From: an uncultured Alphaproteobacteria bacterium
GTDB taxonomy: Bacteria; Pseudomonadota; Alphaproteobacteria; HIMB59
NCBI GenBank assembly: GCA_902529795.1
Contig: CABZXY010000002.1
Coordinates: forward strand, 1 to 64,000
DNA length: 64,000 nucleotides
Reading direction: 5' to 3'
The position numbers were made by a program, and so were the translations under genes. Position 1 is the first letter of the stretch. Each line of letters starts with the position of its first letter. Of the stretch, positions 29,289-39,009 are shown piece by piece. Under the pieces are notes generated by a model. That model saw only the letters and a program-made list of their open reading frames with translations. It searched no databases and had not been told where the DNA came from.

Positions 29289-30193
29289 AACTTATACCCT
29301 TCAATTTCATATCCATGCATATTTAAGCACTCGACTAATTCTTTGTTTCCAATTTTTGCATACTCTAAGGGGTTAGCTTTAGCTGGGTCTTGTTCAGCTT
29401 CCACAATAAACCACCCTTCATATTCATTTTCAGCCAAAGTTTTAATAACCTCTTTAAAATCAATGCTGCCATCCCCAGGTACCGTAAAGGCACCCTTTAA
29501 TACAGCATCAAGAAAACTCTCTTTTCTGCGGTCTAGACTATTTACCACTTCTGATCTTATATCTTTAGCATGGAAGTGGTTCATTCTTTTAGCATACTTA
29601 TTAATTACATTAATAGAGTTACCACCAGCAAAAGTCATGTGTCCCGTATCAAAAAGTAAATAAACAGCTTCTCCTGTATGACTCATTAATAAGTCCAGTT
29701 CCTCTTCTGTTTCAATTGCTGTGCCCATGTGATGATGAAATGAAATTGGCATTCCAAAATCAGCGCAGTATTCAGCAAATGCAGTTAATTTTTTGCCATA
29801 TTCTTTAAAGTCCTCTGGATGAATTTTTCTTTTGGTGTTCAAGGGAGCATTTCGAACATTTTGAATTGTTCCAGCAGTCTCTCCATAAACTAAACAGGGT
29901 GCATTCAAATCTCTAAACAAGGTAAGCTGCTCATGTGCTTTATCTTTTTCTTTTTCAAGATCATTATCTAAGATGGTTCCTGAATACCATCCAGATGCCA
30001 GATAAAGTTCATGTTTTTGTAAAATAGGACCAAGCTCATCAGAAGTTTTAGGAAATTTGCCTCCTGTCTCAACTCCTGAAAATCCAGCAAGTTTTGACTC
30101 ACTTAAGCAAGTTTCTAGTGTGGTCTCCCCTCCAAGTTCTGGGAGATCGTCGTTAGACCATGCGATTGGTGCTATTCCAAGTTTAGCTTTCAT
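29285..30193 (-). CDS. iolE: Inosose dehydratase-like TIM-barrel protein
   Basis: GIAPIAWSNDDLPELGGETTLE N-terminus typical of IolE; FHHHMGTAIETEEE; LFDTGHMTFAGG; FHAKDIR. Confidence 0.88.
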   Translation of the reverse strand: MKAKLGIAPIAWSNDDLPELGGETTLETCLSESKLAGFSGVETGGKFPKTSDELGPILQKHELYLASGWYSGTILDNDLEKEKDKAHEQLTLFRDLNAPCLVYGETAGTIQNVRNAPLNTKRKIHPEDFKEYGKKLTAFAEYCADFGMPISFHHHMGTAIETEEELDLLMSHTGEAVYLLFDTGHMTFAGGNSINVINKYAKRMNHFHAKDIRSEVVNSLDRRKESFLDAVLKGAFTVPGDGSIDFKEVIKTLAENEYEGWFIVEAEQDPAKANPLEYAKIGNKELVECLNMHGYEIEGYKL

Positions 30194-30292
30194 ATTTTAA
30201 TTCCATTATGAAGAGATGATCATACTTAAAAATAAATCTTTGTGAAAACTTTTTTATTTTTTTGTCTTATAACTAGTTTATAAAATTTCTTT

Positions 30293-31297
30293 ATGAAAAA
30301 AATTAATATAGCAGTTCTTGGTTGTGGCAGGATCGGCCAAATGCATGCAAGAAATATAGCCCTGCATGAAATGACTTCTTTGGCATGTGTGTACGATATC
30401 AATAAAGAATTTGCCAATAAAGTATCATTTGATTTGGGCGTATCTGCTGTAACGAATGACCAAGAGGTATTTTCTGATGAAAACATTGATGCCATACTAA
30501 TTGCTTCTCCTACAGATACCCATATTGAATTTATTGAAAAATCGGTGGCAGCAAATAAACCTGTTTTATGTGAAAAACCAATTGATCTCGATATTAATAA
30601 AGTCAATGAATGTGCTGAAAGATTAAAAGGTAATTCCGTTCCCATTCAATTAGGCTTTAATCGTCGATTTGATCCAGGTCATCTTTCGGCAAAAAATTCT
30701 TTAATAGCTGGTGAAATCGGTGATCTTCATCAATGTATTATCACTTCAAGAGATCCAGGTCTTCCAAGCTGGGATTATTTAAAGGTTTCAGGTGGTCAAT
30801 TTCGTGATATGACAATCCACGATTTCGACTTAGCTCGATTTATGTTGGGAGAAGAGCCTATTCGAGTCTTTGCTATATCCAATGCCTTAGTTGAGCCTAA
30901 AATTAAATCAGAATTAAATGATAGTGATACATTGATGGTAATCATGGAGACCGCTTCTGGCAAACAATGTAACATCATTAATTCACGATCCGCTGCTTAT
31001 GGTTATGACCAGAGAGTAGAACTCTTTGGGTCTAAAGGAATGGTAATCAGTGATAATCGTAAAGCTCATGAAGTTAAAAAATTCTCATCTAATTTTGTTG
31101 AACAAAAAGATCCCTACTTAAATTTCTTCATTGAGAGGTATCAAGAGGCATACATGAATGAAATTACTGCTTTTGTTGAGGCAATTGTAAATAAAACCCC
31201 ACCTACTGTAGATTTTGAAGATGGACGTAAAGCACTAATTTTAGCCGAGACTGCTTTCAAATCTATTGCGAGTGGGAAAATGGAAACTATTGATTAA
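30293..31297 (+). CDS. iolG: Inositol 2-dehydrogenase-like Gfo/Idh/MocA oxidoreductase
   Basis: NIAVLGCGRIGQMHARNIA, CEKPIDLD, QLGFNRRFDPG, SRDPGLPSWDYLKVSGGQFRDMTIHDFDLARFMLGEE. Confidence 0.9.
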   Translation: MKKINIAVLGCGRIGQMHARNIALHEMTSLACVYDINKEFANKVSFDLGVSAVTNDQEVFSDENIDAILIASPTDTHIEFIEKSVAANKPVLCEKPIDLDINKVNECAERLKGNSVPIQLGFNRRFDPGHLSAKNSLIAGEIGDLHQCIITSRDPGLPSWDYLKVSGGQFRDMTIHDFDLARFMLGEEPIRVFAISNALVEPKIKSELNDSDTLMVIMETASGKQCNIINSRSAAYGYDQRVELFGSKGMVISDNRKAHEVKKFSSNFVEQKDPYLNFFIERYQEAYMNEITAFVEAIVNKTPPTVDFEDGRKALILAETAFKSIASGKMETID

Positions 31298-31364
31298 CTC
31301 TTCGCATAAATAGATTATTTATTACGAATTATTATTACTATAATATATTCTATTCTGACAAACC

Positions 31365-32186
31365 ATGATTAGTAATAACGTTAAAACAAAATGGGAAAAA
31401 AAAGAAACTGTCCTAAACAGTTTTCTTTCTATAGCTAACCCTTTTACAGCAGAAATTATGTCTGAACAGGGCTATGATGCTCTCACAATTGACCATCAAC
31501 ATGGCATGATTGCATTCAATGATGTTTTGGCCATGCTTCAAAGTATAAGAAGTAGTGGTGTTACTCCAATATGTAGAGTTTCTGGACTAGACCATTCCGT
31601 AATATCAAAAGTAATGGATGCGGGCGCTTTAGGGGTAATATGTCCAATGATTAATAACCGAGCTCAAGCAGATCAATTAGTTCAAGATTGCAAATATCCT
31701 CCAATTGGAATAAGGAGCTTTGGACCAACTCGAGCAAATTTTACGGTAAGTTCAAATTATTTTTATGAGGCAAATGAAAGTACCTTTTGCTTAGCAATGA
31801 TAGAAACCCAAGAGGCTTTTGATAATTTGGAGGAAATAGCCTCGACCCCAAATTTAGATGGTTTATATATTGGTACTGCAGATCTAACCATTGGCCTTAA
31901 TAAAGGAAAGCTCGTTCCAGGATTTGATAGACAAGAGCCTGAGATGATTGAAGCCAAAAAAAAGATTTTAGAGGTTGCTCATAAGCATGGAAAGGTAGCA
32001 TGTCTTCATTGTGGTACTCCAGAGTACGCAGCTCAGGCTTCAGAATGGGGCTTTGATTTAGTTACAATTACAAATGATGTTAGATTACTAGCTGGTGCTG
32101 CTGGTGCTCATGTAAAAAAGTTTAAAGAGTTAACAAATCAAGATTTTGATGACTCTAATAAAGATAGGAGTCCTAGCTCTTACTAA
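31365..32186 (+). CDS. HpcH/HpaI aldolase family protein
   Basis: SEQGYDALTIDHQHGMIAF, DAGALGVICPMINNRAQADQLVQDCKYPPIGIRSFGP, MIETQEAFDNLEEIASTPNLDGLYIGTADL. Confidence 0.92.
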   Translation: MISNNVKTKWEKKETVLNSFLSIANPFTAEIMSEQGYDALTIDHQHGMIAFNDVLAMLQSIRSSGVTPICRVSGLDHSVISKVMDAGALGVICPMINNRAQADQLVQDCKYPPIGIRSFGPTRANFTVSSNYFYEANESTFCLAMIETQEAFDNLEEIASTPNLDGLYIGTADLTIGLNKGKLVPGFDRQEPEMIEAKKKILEVAHKHGKVACLHCGTPEYAAQASEWGFDLVTITNDVRLLAGAAGAHVKKFKELTNQDFDDSNKDRSPSSY

Positions 32187-32189
32187 AAA

Positions 32190-32978
32190 CTAAACTGCTT
32201 CAAGTTCTTTTGCTAGATCGCCGATCTGCGCACCACCTGCCATTAAACGTTTTACATCATCGCCGCCTAGCTCTGATGATAAACCTGCACCAATAACTTC
32301 TCCAAGACTTAGGAAGGTAAACCGATCCGCAATTAATCTTGCATGAATCTCGTTATGGGTAATTAAGATAATTGCAATGTTTCCAAGTTGTTGAACTTTT
32401 TTGATTGTTTTTAAAACTTCCATTTGCTGTTTTTGACCAAGAGCAGAAGTTGGCTCATCCAGAATAAGAACTTTTGCACCAAAATAGATCGCTCGAGCAA
32501 TCGCTAAAGTTTGTCTTTGTCCACCTGACATTGTACCCACTAATTGAGTGGGATCTGAAATATTAATTCCAATTTTTCCCATCTCTGCGATAGCTATTTC
32601 ATTCATGGCATCGAAATCTAAAATACCTAAAGGACCAGGTCCTTTTTTTAATTCATTTCCCAAAAAGAAATTTCTTGTAACTGAGGTTAGTGCATTTAGC
32701 GCTAGATCCTGATAAACAGTACCAATACCTGCTGCAGTCGCTTCTCTTGGAGATCCAAACTTCACTTCATTACCTGCAACTTTAATAGTTCCAGATGTAG
32801 GTTGGTGAACCCCAGATAGAACTTTAATTAAAGTAGACTTTCCAGCTCCATTATCACCTAGTAAGGCGTGAACCTCTCCTGGTAAAACGTTCAAAGAAAC
32901 TCCGTTTAATGCAGTGAATGTCCCAAATTTCTTTACTAAATCAGTAATTTCAATAAAAGGTGTTTTGCTATCAGCCAT
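32190..32978 (-). CDS. Sugar ABC transporter ATP-binding protein (single NBD)
   Basis: LLGDNGAGKSTLIKVLSGVHQP, MSGGQRQTLAIARAI, VLILDEPTSALG. Confidence 0.94.
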   Translation of the reverse strand: MADSKTPFIEITDLVKKFGTFTALNGVSLNVLPGEVHALLGDNGAGKSTLIKVLSGVHQPTSGTIKVAGNEVKFGSPREATAAGIGTVYQDLALNALTSVTRNFFLGNELKKGPGPLGILDFDAMNEIAIAEMGKIGINISDPTQLVGTMSGGQRQTLAIARAIYFGAKVLILDEPTSALGQKQQMEVLKTIKKVQQLGNIAIILITHNEIHARLIADRFTFLSLGEVIGAGLSSELGGDDVKRLMAGGAQIGDLAKELEAV

Positions 32979-32979
32979 T

Positions 32980-34569
32980 TTATATACTACCTATAATACG
33001 TTTTCTAATATTTTCGTTAGTTAAGGCTGATGCAATAATAACCAGGCCTAAGAAGACACGATAGAAAGAACCATCAATACCTGGAATATAAAAGAATGCT
33101 TCTTTGGCTATTCCAAAAATAAAAGCACCCACACATATACCTAGTATGGTTCCAAAACCCCCTGTCAATACAACTCCACCGATCACCGCAGCAGCAATTG
33201 CTTCTAATTCTTTTAGATTTCCCTTTGCAGCATCTGCGGTATTAACCTCAAATACTTGGCAAGTAGCAAAAACAGTTGCACAAAATGCAGAGAACATAAA
33301 TAAAGAAACTTTCACTTTGTCTGTAGGCACACCGTTTGCTTTGGCTGCGCTTAAGTTTCCACCAGTTGAATAAATCCAGTTACCTGCTTGAGTACGACTT
33401 AAAACGATATAACAAACAATAGCAATAATTAGCCAAATCATTACACAAGAATAAAGACCTGGCGCAAATTGATTTCCAAAATTATTTGTATTCCAATCAA
33501 TTGGGAAGTATAACCAATCAAACATCGGCTCTAATATATCTCCACCAAAAAAGTTTGCGACAGGTTGGGCTGAATATAAAGAGTCAATGTAAACTCTTGC
33601 TATATCAACATCAGTAACAGTTTTAGGAACTACTGGGTCAATTTGAAAATTAGCAATTTTTTCTTGTATCATACCTACCATGTATTCATTTCCAGTAGAC
33701 TGAGCATTAGCTAGGGCTTCTTGTAATGGTTTTGTTCCTTTATCAACTAAGATTTGAGTCTTTGCGTCTGCTACTCTTTGATAAGTGTATTCTAATCTTT
33801 CTGTAATCTTTGCGATTGTATCTGCAGGCAAAGATTGTGCCATTGATACTAGATCTGCTTCTGGCAGAGCTTTTGCTTTTTCTCTTACCATCTCGCCGTG
33901 GCCAGGAACATCTACGATATTTTTAATATCAGGTATTTCAGTAACTGTTGTTGCTCCTTTGGCTTGATCGGGTCGGTGGTTAAAGGAACGAAGAGAGACT
34001 TCAGTTAATCCTCTGAGAAAGAATAATCCTCCCAAAGTGACGATGAAAGAAGGTAATCCAGATCTTACAACAATCGTTCCCTGGATCCACCCAAAGAAAA
34101 GAGTGAAAATTAAAGTAATGAAAATTGCTAGAATTGGAGAGACGTCAGATATGTGAAATAAAGTATAAAACTCAATATGAAAACCGCCTTCAAATGAGAA
34201 ATAAGGAATAATAAAAGAAAAACCCCATCTTAATATCATCGCCATGCAGGCGCCAGCAAAGCCGATCATTGAACCAATGGAGAGATCAAACTCTCCAGCA
34301 ATGATTAACATACCAGCTCCAATAGCAATTATTCCTAGCTGAGAGATAACTCGAAGAAAGTTTCTAATGCCTAAGGCATTAAAACCCTCTCCGGTAAATG
34401 GGTTCCAGGACATTTCTCCTGCAGGAATAGAAAAGTAACCAAGCATACCAAAGAGTAAAAGCATAACACCAATAGGACCTATTTCTGGTCTGGAAATAAG
34501 TGCTGTTAGCCAAGTTTTCTTTTGATGTCTGTCTGACTCTTGTCTTTGAGGGGTTGATGTTGCGGACAT
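32980..34569 (-). CDS. Sugar ABC transporter permease (RbsC family) with a ~170-aa internal insertion
   Basis: RbsC-like core (LIIAGEFDLSIGSMIGFAG, SFIVTLGGLFFLRGLTEV, AAVIGGVVLTGGFGTILGICVGAFIFGIAKEAFFY) interrupted by a hydrophilic helical segment (about aa 195-365). Confidence 0.9.
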   Translation of the reverse strand: MSATSTPQRQESDRHQKKTWLTALISRPEIGPIGVMLLLFGMLGYFSIPAGEMSWNPFTGEGFNALGIRNFLRVISQLGIIAIGAGMLIIAGEFDLSIGSMIGFAGACMAMILRWGFSFIIPYFSFEGGFHIEFYTLFHISDVSPILAIFITLIFTLFFGWIQGTIVVRSGLPSFIVTLGGLFFLRGLTEVSLRSFNHRPDQAKGATTVTEIPDIKNIVDVPGHGEMVREKAKALPEADLVSMAQSLPADTIAKITERLEYTYQRVADAKTQILVDKGTKPLQEALANAQSTGNEYMVGMIQEKIANFQIDPVVPKTVTDVDIARVYIDSLYSAQPVANFFGGDILEPMFDWLYFPIDWNTNNFGNQFAPGLYSCVMIWLIIAIVCYIVLSRTQAGNWIYSTGGNLSAAKANGVPTDKVKVSLFMFSAFCATVFATCQVFEVNTADAAKGNLKELEAIAAAVIGGVVLTGGFGTILGICVGAFIFGIAKEAFFYIPGIDGSFYRVFLGLVIIASALTNENIRKRIIGSI

Positions 34570-34629
34570 ATATATTTTTAATTAATAATTTTTAAATTTA
34601 AGTTCAAGTAGTTGTTAATTTTTTTAAAA

Positions 34630-34660
34630 AAAAAGTGGGTAGTTTAACTACCCACTTTTT
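34630..34660 (-). terminator. Stem-loop/attenuator between SBP and permease genes
   Basis: AAAAAGTGGGTAGTT-T-AACTACCCACTTTTT, near-perfect palindrome. On the minus strand it is followed by a T-run (TTTTTTTTT), so it fits a partial intrinsic terminator. Confidence 0.75.
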
Positions 34661-34678
34661 ATAATTTATAGATTAATA

Positions 34679-35581
34679 CTATCTGTCAATACCTGCTAAA
34701 GCAGCCACTGATGAAGCATTTGACTTGTCAACAAATCCAGGTCCTGATGGAATGTTTGCACCAGGTAGAAGGCCAGCACCATTGTTGTATAAGTGTAATA
34801 CTACAACAGGCATATAACCTTGTAGACGTTGTTGTTGGTCGATAGTGAAAGCAACTTTACCCTCATTAATTAAGTCCATCACAGGTGGGCTTAAGTCGAA
34901 ACAAGAGTGGTGTACAGACATACCTAACTCGTCAATAGCTTGTTGAACACCTACACAAACGTGTGGTCCAACAGATAATACAGCGTCAACATCTGGGTTA
35001 GCTTGTAAACCAGCAGCCGCTCTTGTTGGGATAGTAGCTGGGTCATTTGAGCTATCTACTAAAGTAGTAGGAATAGCTTCACCATAACCACCACATCTAT
35101 CAGTTAGAGCAGTGTTGTAAGCTTCTTGAATCATACATAGAGCTTTAGTAGCACCTTCTGCTTTAGCTCTTGCACCAGCTGACTGACCAGCTAAAAATTC
35201 TGGCTGACCAACGTGCATTAACGCACCTAAAGAAGCTGAAGACTCAAGACCTGAGTTCATTGTGATAACTGGAATACCAGCAGCAACAGCATCTTTAATA
35301 GCTTGACCTAGAGCTTCAGGATCAGGTAGAGAAACTACCATACCGTCAGGCTGAGTAGCTGCAGCAGCAGCAATTGACTTAGCCATATCGCCCATATCAC
35401 CTGATGGGTTGAAAATGTATTCAAAATCTGCACCTACGTGTCTAGCAGCATCTTCACCACCTTTTTGCACAACAGGCCAGAAAGGGTCTTTACCCTCACC
35501 GTGTGTAACCATTACATATCTTTCAGCAAAAGCTGATAAAGATAGGAATGATACCAATATTGTAAGAATTATTTTTTTCAT
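34679..35581 (-). CDS. Sugar ABC transporter substrate-binding protein (RbsB-like)
   Basis: Signal peptide MKKIILTILVSFLSLSAFA; GEGKDPFWPVVQKGGEDAARHVGADFEYIFNPSGDMGDMAKSIAAAAATQPDGMVVSLPDPEAL. Confidence 0.9.
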   Translation of the reverse strand: MKKIILTILVSFLSLSAFAERYVMVTHGEGKDPFWPVVQKGGEDAARHVGADFEYIFNPSGDMGDMAKSIAAAAATQPDGMVVSLPDPEALGQAIKDAVAAGIPVITMNSGLESSASLGALMHVGQPEFLAGQSAGARAKAEGATKALCMIQEAYNTALTDRCGGYGEAIPTTLVDSSNDPATIPTRAAAGLQANPDVDAVLSVGPHVCVGVQQAIDELGMSVHHSCFDLSPPVMDLINEGKVAFTIDQQQRLQGYMPVVVLHLYNNGAGLLPGANIPSGPGFVDKSNASSVAALAGIDR

Positions 35582-35716
35582 AAATTCCTCCTATTTTAAT
35601 AACGAAAGTACAATACTAAAAATTCACTGACATATCAAAAAATAACTGACATTATTTAATGCAAAATACGCAAGTGTGCCAATTTTGCCTAATGTTTATG
35701 AAAAATCTTCTTAGTG

Positions 35717-35734
35717 CCTGTTAAATTTAACAGG
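35717..35734. promoter_or_regulatory. Perfect 18-bp palindrome CCTGTTAAATTTAACAGG, putative operator
   Basis: Exact self-complementary 18-mer in the gap upstream of the SBP gene (start 35581). Confidence 0.45.
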
Positions 35735-35760
35735 ATTCATGTTAATTATCTTTAAAGTTT

Positions 35761-37164
35761 CTAATTATGTATATGTACTTCCCAGCCTAAGTAATTAAAA
35801 CATGACTCATATAATATGTCTGAGGTTTTAGAAGCATTCATCACGACATGATGCTCATAACCATTATTACAAACATATCTCATTAGTTCTTGCAGGTTAG
35901 GAACTTTAGCAACTGCCCTAGTACCAAAGGTATTCAAGGGATCATCTGTCAAATCTCCCTCACCAAAGTAACATTTAATTTTTCCCAAATTATCATCTGT
36001 AGATATTCGACCATAGGTCAAAGGACTAGCTGGTGTTCTGCCATCAAGAGCACCATGGGTTTTCTCTTCACCAAAGACACTGCCTAAAATTGGAGCAGTG
36101 CTAATTTTTAAGTCTGGAAGGAAGCTTTTGGCCCAGTTACCACAATGAAATAAAACACATTTCTCTTCATCTTCTTCATAATTATTATTCCAATCGACAA
36201 GAGCGCTTGGACTGTTTGATGCTAATTGCATTGCGTACATCGTAAGAGTACCTGTTACATCTACTTCACAAGCACTCGGTAACATGTTTTCACTCATCAT
36301 GCTCATTGAAGTACAAACATTACATCCATAGTTTTCTTGGATACTTGTCCAACATTGTATAGCTGTTGCATCTAATTTATTTTTCTCAACAAATTCATTT
36401 AGAACTGCATCGAGTCTTGATAGTTGTAATAATTTTTCAGAAGGTGTTGATGTTGTATCTCCATAACCTGTAATTTTTGCAAGAGACTCTTTGACTGGTT
36501 TGCTATCATCTTTTAATTCCTTTGCTCTTCCTAATACTTCTGATAAATCCATTGTCGTCACACTAATACCATGACGCTCTAAAATTTTTTCACTGTATCG
36601 GACTGTGTTAAAGGCTTGAGGTCTAGCACCGACAGCACCAATACGAACTCGACGCATTCCTTTAACAACCTTACAAACAGAAATAAAATGATTTAACTCC
36701 TGATCAAAATCACTGCTTGATAGGCTTAAAACATGGCTTTGGGTAAGTGAGAATTTGATACCGTATTGATATAAATTATTACAAACTGAGATCTTTCCAC
36801 AGTAGGCATCTCTTCGATTTGAGGGTTGCATTTTATCTAAATCATCAGGTGTGGCTTGAACTAAAACTGGAACATCAAGACCTGATAAACGGATAGCATC
36901 AGCCACTCCCTTCTCATCTCCAAAATTAGGTAGAATAACTAAAATTCCTTCTATTTCCTCTTGATGCGCTTTAAAAAGATTGGCGCATTTTTGGGCCTCA
37001 AGAAATGTCTCAACGCCCCCTAGTTTGGTATCATTGTCTCCTAATAAAATTGGATTAATTTTTTTATTTTTAAAAATACTTAAGATCTCATTTCGAGCTT
37101 CAGTAATTAAATGATCGGGAAAAAAATCTCTATTACCTATGATTATACCTAATGTTGTTGACAT
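35761..37164 (-). CDS. L-fucose/L-arabinose isomerase-family sugar isomerase
   Basis: FucI/AraA-type: ILVILPNFGDEKGVADAIRLSGLDVPVLVQA, CGKISVCNNLYQYG, IQCWTSIQENYGCNVCTSMSMMSENMLPSACEVDVTG, FHCGNWAKSFL. Confidence 0.82.
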   Translation of the reverse strand: MSTTLGIIIGNRDFFPDHLITEARNEILSIFKNKKINPILLGDNDTKLGGVETFLEAQKCANLFKAHQEEIEGILVILPNFGDEKGVADAIRLSGLDVPVLVQATPDDLDKMQPSNRRDAYCGKISVCNNLYQYGIKFSLTQSHVLSLSSSDFDQELNHFISVCKVVKGMRRVRIGAVGARPQAFNTVRYSEKILERHGISVTTMDLSEVLGRAKELKDDSKPVKESLAKITGYGDTTSTPSEKLLQLSRLDAVLNEFVEKNKLDATAIQCWTSIQENYGCNVCTSMSMMSENMLPSACEVDVTGTLTMYAMQLASNSPSALVDWNNNYEEDEEKCVLFHCGNWAKSFLPDLKISTAPILGSVFGEEKTHGALDGRTPASPLTYGRISTDDNLGKIKCYFGEGDLTDDPLNTFGTRAVAKVPNLQELMRYVCNNGYEHHVVMNASKTSDILYESCFNYLGWEVHIHN

Positions 37165-37241
37165 CTTCGCCCTCCTCCAAGTGTCTTATTATATAATAAT
37201 TGAACTACCCTAAAAAGGGCATATTCTTGTTTTTTTTAAAC

Positions 37242-38066
37242 ATGAAACATAAAGAACTTGAACGTAAATCAATTGAGTATCGAAAGACAATTTTAGAAAT
37301 AATTTACCAATCAGGTGCAGGACATACTGGAGGAAGTCTGTCCTGTATTGATATTTTAAATGTTCTCTACAATGGTGTCATGAATATTACCCCTGAAAAT
37401 TTTTCTTCTTTTGATCGAGATCACTTTATTCAAAGCAAAGGTCATTCAGTTGAAGCCCTCTACACTGTCTTGCAAGATTGTGGTTTTTATAGTCAAAAAG
37501 ATCTAAAAAGTTTAAATCAATTTCAATCTCATTTTATAGGGCATCCAACTAGAAAAGTTCCTGGTATCGAACATAATACAGGAGCCCTCGGTCATGGTTT
37601 GTCAGTTGCTGTTGGTATGGCTTTAGGATTAAAAATGGATAAAAAAGAATTTCGCGTTTTTACTTTATTAGGTGATGGTGAATTATCAGAGGGATCCATA
37701 TGGGAAGCAGCAACTACAGCTTCAAAATATCAGTTAGATAATTTGATCGTTATTATAGACCGAAATAAATTACAAATAACAGGCAATACCGAAGAAGTTA
37801 ATCCAATCGAGCCTCTCGCTGATAAGTTTACTTCTTTTGGTTTTAGTATTTCAGAAACCCTTGGCAATGATATCTCCTCCTTAATTGAAATTTTACAAAA
37901 AACCCCAACTGAAAAAAATAAACCTAATCTTATAATTGCTAATACAGTTAAAGGTGCGGGTGTAAGTTTTATAGAAAATCAAATTGCTTGGCATCATAAA
38001 GTACCAAGTGAAGCAGAGTATAATATGGCCATGAAAGAGCTAGATGAGGCATTGTTAAATGTCTGA
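37242..38066 (+). CDS. Transketolase, N-terminal (TPP-binding) subunit
   Basis: YQSGAGHTGGSLSCIDILNVLYNGVM, SKGHSVEALYTVL, TGALGHGLSVAVGMALG, LLGDGELSEGSIWEAATTASKYQLDNLIVIIDRN. Start placed at the ATG at 37242 (MKHKELERKS). Confidence 0.92.
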   Translation: MKHKELERKSIEYRKTILEIIYQSGAGHTGGSLSCIDILNVLYNGVMNITPENFSSFDRDHFIQSKGHSVEALYTVLQDCGFYSQKDLKSLNQFQSHFIGHPTRKVPGIEHNTGALGHGLSVAVGMALGLKMDKKEFRVFTLLGDGELSEGSIWEAATTASKYQLDNLIVIIDRNKLQITGNTEEVNPIEPLADKFTSFGFSISETLGNDISSLIEILQKTPTEKNKPNLIIANTVKGAGVSFIENQIAWHHKVPSEAEYNMAMKELDEALLNV

Positions 38067-39009
38067 TATAAAAATAGGCAAGCCTAATCTTGAAGTTTTT
38101 GCAGAAACACTTCTTTTAGAAGCTAAAAAAAACTCTTCGATAACAGTGGTCACTAGCGACTCTCGCGGATCTGGGAAACTCGTTCCCTTTGGAAAAGAGC
38201 TCCCTAAACAAATAGTCGAAGTTGGTATAGCAGAACAAAACTTAGTTGGAATTAGCGCTGGACTTGCCGCCTCTAGAAAAAAAGTATTTGCCGTATCTCC
38301 TGCTAGTTTTTTGACTGCTCGCTCTCTTGAGCAAATAAAAGCAGATATTGCTTACTCTAATCATCCTGTTTGCTTAGTAGGCATTAGCGCTGGAATTAGT
38401 TATGGGCAATTGGGTTCAACGCATCACTCTATTCATGATTTTGCTGTCCTTCGTTGTATTAACAATCTCTCCATCGTGGCACCTTCAGATAATTTTGAAA
38501 CGACAGAAGCTATTAAACAAGCGGTTGATTATCAAAACCCTCTTTACATAAGATTTGGAAAAAAGCCTATGATGGATATCCACTCCCATAATGCATCTTT
38601 TAAAATAGGAAAGGCGATAATTGCAAAAAAAGGTGAAGATGTTCTTTTAATTGCTACAGGAGAAACTGTACAACGAGCTTATCTAGCTGCTCAAATTCTT
38701 GAGCAAAACGAAATTCATGCAACAGTAATTAGCATGCATACTATCAAACCCTTTGATGAAGAAACTTTTTTAAATGAGGCCAGAAAAGCAAAAGTGATTG
38801 TGAGCGTAGAAGAGCATAGCATTTATGGAGGGCTAGGTGAACAGTGTGCAAGCCTACTAGCTCAAAATAAAATCAATACCTGTTTTAAAATTTTAGGAAT
38901 TCCTGATGAATATATGATTAATGGATCTCAGTCTGATGTATTAGATCACTATAATATGAGTCCTGAAAAAATATCAAAAACTGTTTCCGACTTATTAATA
39001 AATAAGTGA
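38059..39009 (+). CDS. Transketolase, C-terminal subunit
   Basis: VTSDSRGSGKL, IVEVGIAEQNLVGISAGLAA, HHSIHDFAVLRCINNLSIVAPSDNFETTEAI, SVEEHSIYGGLGEQCASLL. Confidence 0.92.
   Translation: MSDIKIGKPNLEVFAETLLLEAKKNSSITVVTSDSRGSGKLVPFGKELPKQIVEVGIAEQNLVGISAGLAASRKKVFAVSPASFLTARSLEQIKADIAYSNHPVCLVGISAGISYGQLGSTHHSIHDFAVLRCINNLSIVAPSDNFETTEAIKQAVDYQNPLYIRFGKKPMMDIHSHNASFKIGKAIIAKKGEDVLLIATGETVQRAYLAAQILEQNEIHATVISMHTIKPFDEETFLNEARKAKVIVSVEEHSIYGGLGEQCASLLAQNKINTCFKILGIPDEYMINGSQSDVLDHYNMSPEKISKTVSDLLINK

Noticed and set aside
29343-29663. 106-aa plus-strand ORF
   Set aside because: Lies fully antisense within iolE, low-complexity translation, no RBS; a shadow ORF. Same reasoning for 39498-39800, 17331-17630, 5401-5688, 23599-23883, 33104-33373 and other short antisense ORFs.
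30226-30645. 139-aa minus-strand ORF
   Set aside because: Overlaps the well-supported iolG start region in antisense; no recognisable domain.
37208-37219. CCCTAAAAAGGG inverted repeat upstream of the transketolase gene
   Set aside because: Only 4-bp arms and no second occurrence noticed; too weak to call an operator.
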